Shown here one piece after another: positions 62,401 through 64,000 of a stretch of 64,000 nucleotides of DNA. Under the pieces are notes generated by a model that did not search any database, was not told where the DNA came from, and saw only the letters and a program-made list of their open reading frames with translations. Origin of the DNA: Paenibacillus terrae (GTDB lineage Bacteria > Bacillota > Bacilli > Paenibacillales > Paenibacillaceae). The stretch spans positions 1 through 64,000 of the forward strand of contig NZ_JTHP01000013.1 of NCBI RefSeq assembly GCF_000943545.1. Direction: 5' to 3'. The position numbers were made by a program, and so were the translations under genes. Position 1 is the first letter of the stretch, and each line of letters opens with the position of its first letter.

Positions 62401-62583
62401 TCAATCCCAGCCTTCTGTTAGATTCAATTCTCTATTACAGATATCGCATTGAACATAAATAACTGTGCCAAGACTAGTTGGAATGAATATATAGGAAAAC
62501 TTTGCTCCCACTACATCAATCGGTTTACATGAATCCCATTCCTTTATTTTCTTTTCCATTTCATCAGTAATCTCAAATAACAT
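62401..62583 (-). CDS. Small hypothetical protein, 60 aa, with CxxC
   Basis: Start at ATG 62583 (MLFEITDEMEKKIKEWDSCK), behind GGGGAGAG. Single-domain protein with a beta-rich middle (FIPTSLGTVIYVQCDICNRE) containing C-D-I-C. Resembles small uncharacterised proteins of Bacillales; not recognised further. Possibly cargo of the Tn7-like element to the right. Confidence 0.55.
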   Translation of the reverse strand: MLFEITDEMEKKIKEWDSCKPIDVVGAKFSYIFIPTSLGTVIYVQCDICNRELNLTEGWD

Positions 62584-62640
62584 TTGATCTCTCCCCATAA
62601 TTTTTATTAGTTTGGAAATGGTACATTTTAAATTTCAGCC

Positions 62641-62856
62641 TTATATACCGGATTCAGCATCTACAGATATATCCCTTAAAAAGTATCGATCCGCGCAACT
62701 ACTTACGAGGGCTTCTCGATTTTCCTCATAAATCTTTAACAATTGGTTTAATACGAAAATCCGTTGAACATTGTTTTCAGCAAACATGGATAGTTGCTTC
62801 TTATAATAATCAGTTTTTCTTCTGGTAAGCTCCGGAGCACTGTTTGTTTTTTTCAT
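62641..62856 (-). CDS. Small hypothetical protein, 71 aa
   Basis: All-helical, basic: MKKTNSAPELTRRKTDYYKK, then a middle helix NNVQRIFVLNQLLKIYEENR. No ribosome site of note. Not recognised. On the same strand as the preceding gene, 57 bp apart. Confidence 0.4.
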   Translation of the reverse strand: MKKTNSAPELTRRKTDYYKKQLSMFAENNVQRIFVLNQLLKIYEENREALVSSCADRYFLRDISVDAESGI

Positions 62857-62869
62857 AAATGCTGAGTAA

Positions 62870-63110
62870 TTTTAAATGTAACTTATAAAAATCTTCATCA
62901 TTCATTTGGTTGACAACCTCTCTGAAAACACAGTGTTTTAATAAAACATTGTCTCTATATTTGGATAAATAATACTGTTAACGTATAGTACTCATTTGGT
63001 AGAAGCTCTATATATCCAGGTACTATTTATCACTAACTTATATAAATATCTTTATAAAGCAAAACCCTTAATTTTTCTTAGTTTCGTTTATCACTTTAAG
63101 CAATAGCTCT
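62870..63110. other. Gap between cargo genes and tnsD
   Basis: AT-rich; no gene or transposon end repeat recognised. No terminator-like hairpin was found after tnsD. Confidence 0.35.
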
Positions 63111-63116
63111 AAGAAC

Positions 63117-64000
63117 CTAAAGATACTCTTCTTCAATAACAGCTCGGATTTCCTGTTCAATTTGTTTCTCATACTTCATCCATACTTCTTTCCTTAATCC
63201 TGAGACCCTTTTTACTTGCCAAGATTTTGGAATTCCTACTCTTTTGTGTAGTAATCGAACATTGTTTTTTATGCGGCGTATCTGAAAATCACCGACTGAT
63301 TCATTGAGCCTCTCAAGAATCATCTGAGTTTTTGGTAGTCGTTGCAATCGATTAGAAAGAAGAGGGAGTTTATATAATCTTCGCCCGATTTCATTTGTTG
63401 TAATTCTTATTGTTTGGGTTGTATTAGCCATAATTTCAAAGCAAACTTTCTCTACTTCCGATACTAATTCTAAATCTCGCTCGACCCAATTCACCCTTGA
63501 AACAAAAGTACCTGCCTTAGTTTTTCGGTCCAAATTGTATTGTAGTAACCATTCTCTGTCATTGCTGTATAGCCATCTGTAGACGTCTGGTCTTTTAAAG
63601 CGAAGATTCACTATTTTCTCATCGCTGTATGTACTAAGTAAATCTCTCCAATCCAAACGGTATTTCTCTTTTATTGCTTCCCCTGCACTTGCTTGTATTG
63701 TTAATTGGCAAGTCTCTATTTGATTTTTCACTGTTTTAGATCAAGAATTTTAGCTTTTTGTCTAAGAGGCAGATTGGTTAGTTTAAGCTCGTGCAGTTTA
63801 TCCCTCCATACCTTTCCAAATGATTTAATCCTGCCTATTCGATAATTATCAGCATCTGACCTATCAGGACCTCTTCTAGAATAGACGAATCCACATTCAC
63901 ACGAAAATGTACCCACTGGTTTTCCAGTATCCGAGCATCTAGTTACCAAACACTCAGATATAACCGGTTGTTTATAGTGATTGGCCACCTTGTTTAAACA
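63117..64000 (-). pseudogene. tnsD: Tn7-type target-selection protein TnsD, C-terminal part, frameshifted; runs off the window
   Basis: Entering from the right edge the frame reads CLNKVANHYKQPVISECLVT, then TFSCECGFVYSRRGPDRSDA: the TniQ zinc-finger region and the CGFVYSRRGPD motif of TnsD. At 63728-63735 one A is missing from an A-run (ILDLKQ-stop instead of ILDLKTVKNQIE), after which 204 residues continue with the TnsD-type C-terminal repeats (KRPDVYRWLYSNDREWL, RITTNEIGRRLYKLPLL, RLPKTQMILERLNESVGDFQ). TnsD guides insertion into a chromosomal attachment site. The N-terminus lies outside the window. Confidence 0.85.

Noticed and set aside
63728-63735. Programmed ribosomal frameshift in tnsD
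   Set aside because: The junction lacks an upstream Shine-Dalgarno stimulator and is a plain A-run deletion. Similar one-base losses occur in many neighbouring genes.

Overview
The window looks like a chromosomal stretch of a low-GC, endospore-forming Gram-positive bacterium, most likely a Paenibacillus or close relative. The evidence is a GerA-type germinant-receptor operon, a kdp operon ending in a KdpD-N-terminal-like gene, a c-di-AMP riboswitch, AGGAGG-type ribosome binding sites, and many MarR/TetR/XRE regulators. No rRNA, tRNA or CRISPR array was recognised. This is accessory, heavily remodelled DNA: intact operons alternate with decayed genes and fragments of Tn3, IS3, IS256, IS1182-like and group II intron elements, and the right edge runs into the C-terminal part of a Tn7-type tnsD.

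Layout. 0-2.3 kb: two XRE regulators, an unknown gene and a Ku-type DNA-end-binding protein. 3.0-4.1 kb: CzcD-like zinc/cadmium exporter behind an ArsR-type operator. 4.4-7.4 kb: broken 6-phospho-beta-glucosidase facing a LacI regulator. 7.4-8.8 kb: debris of an ArsR-rhodanese gene and a Tn3-type resolvase. 9.1-12.9 kb: gerA-type operon (A, C, B), with B interrupted by a stop codon. 13.4-13.9 kb: two coupled small genes, both broken. 14.1-24.0 kb: potassium uptake, kdpFABC plus kdpN and three small upstream genes, and kdpDE; both promoters carry 11-bp-spaced TTAAGAT repeats that look like KdpE sites. 24.3-24.6 kb: ydaO-type c-di-AMP riboswitch with its terminator, pointing away from kdp and towards no recognisable target. 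25.6-29.3 kb: cadC-cadA-methyltransferase with two CadC operators. 30.3-40.2 kb: a long leftward metal/siderophore uptake operon (small His-rich lipoprotein, PepSY protein, siderophore-type binding protein, FecCD permease, complete nickel/peptide-type ABC transporter, two-component system); its first two genes are frameshifted.

43-62 kb is an island of flavin- and NAD(P)H-dependent reductases: three Old Yellow Enzyme homologues, three classical SDRs, an NmrA-like SDR, a flavodoxin-like quinone reductase, a zinc alcohol dehydrogenase, SnoaL-like and SRPBCC proteins, with one TetR and three MarR regulators. Several transcription units share an ATGCAT-centred inverted repeat flanked by AAATTAAA/TTTAATTT. 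Two MarR paralogues carry the same cysteine pair in the predicted wing, suggesting a thiol- or electrophile-responsive regulon. The island has grown and decayed by local duplication: at least three SDR remnants and one quinone-reductase remnant lie between intact copies.

A recurring theme is single-base damage: clean in-frame stop codons (bgl, gerAB, two small genes, the intron reverse transcriptase) and one-base indels (rhodanese, PepSY, lipoprotein, transposases, tnsD). This may be real decay or partly sequencing error. All calls come from reading the sequence and remembered family features; no database search was run.
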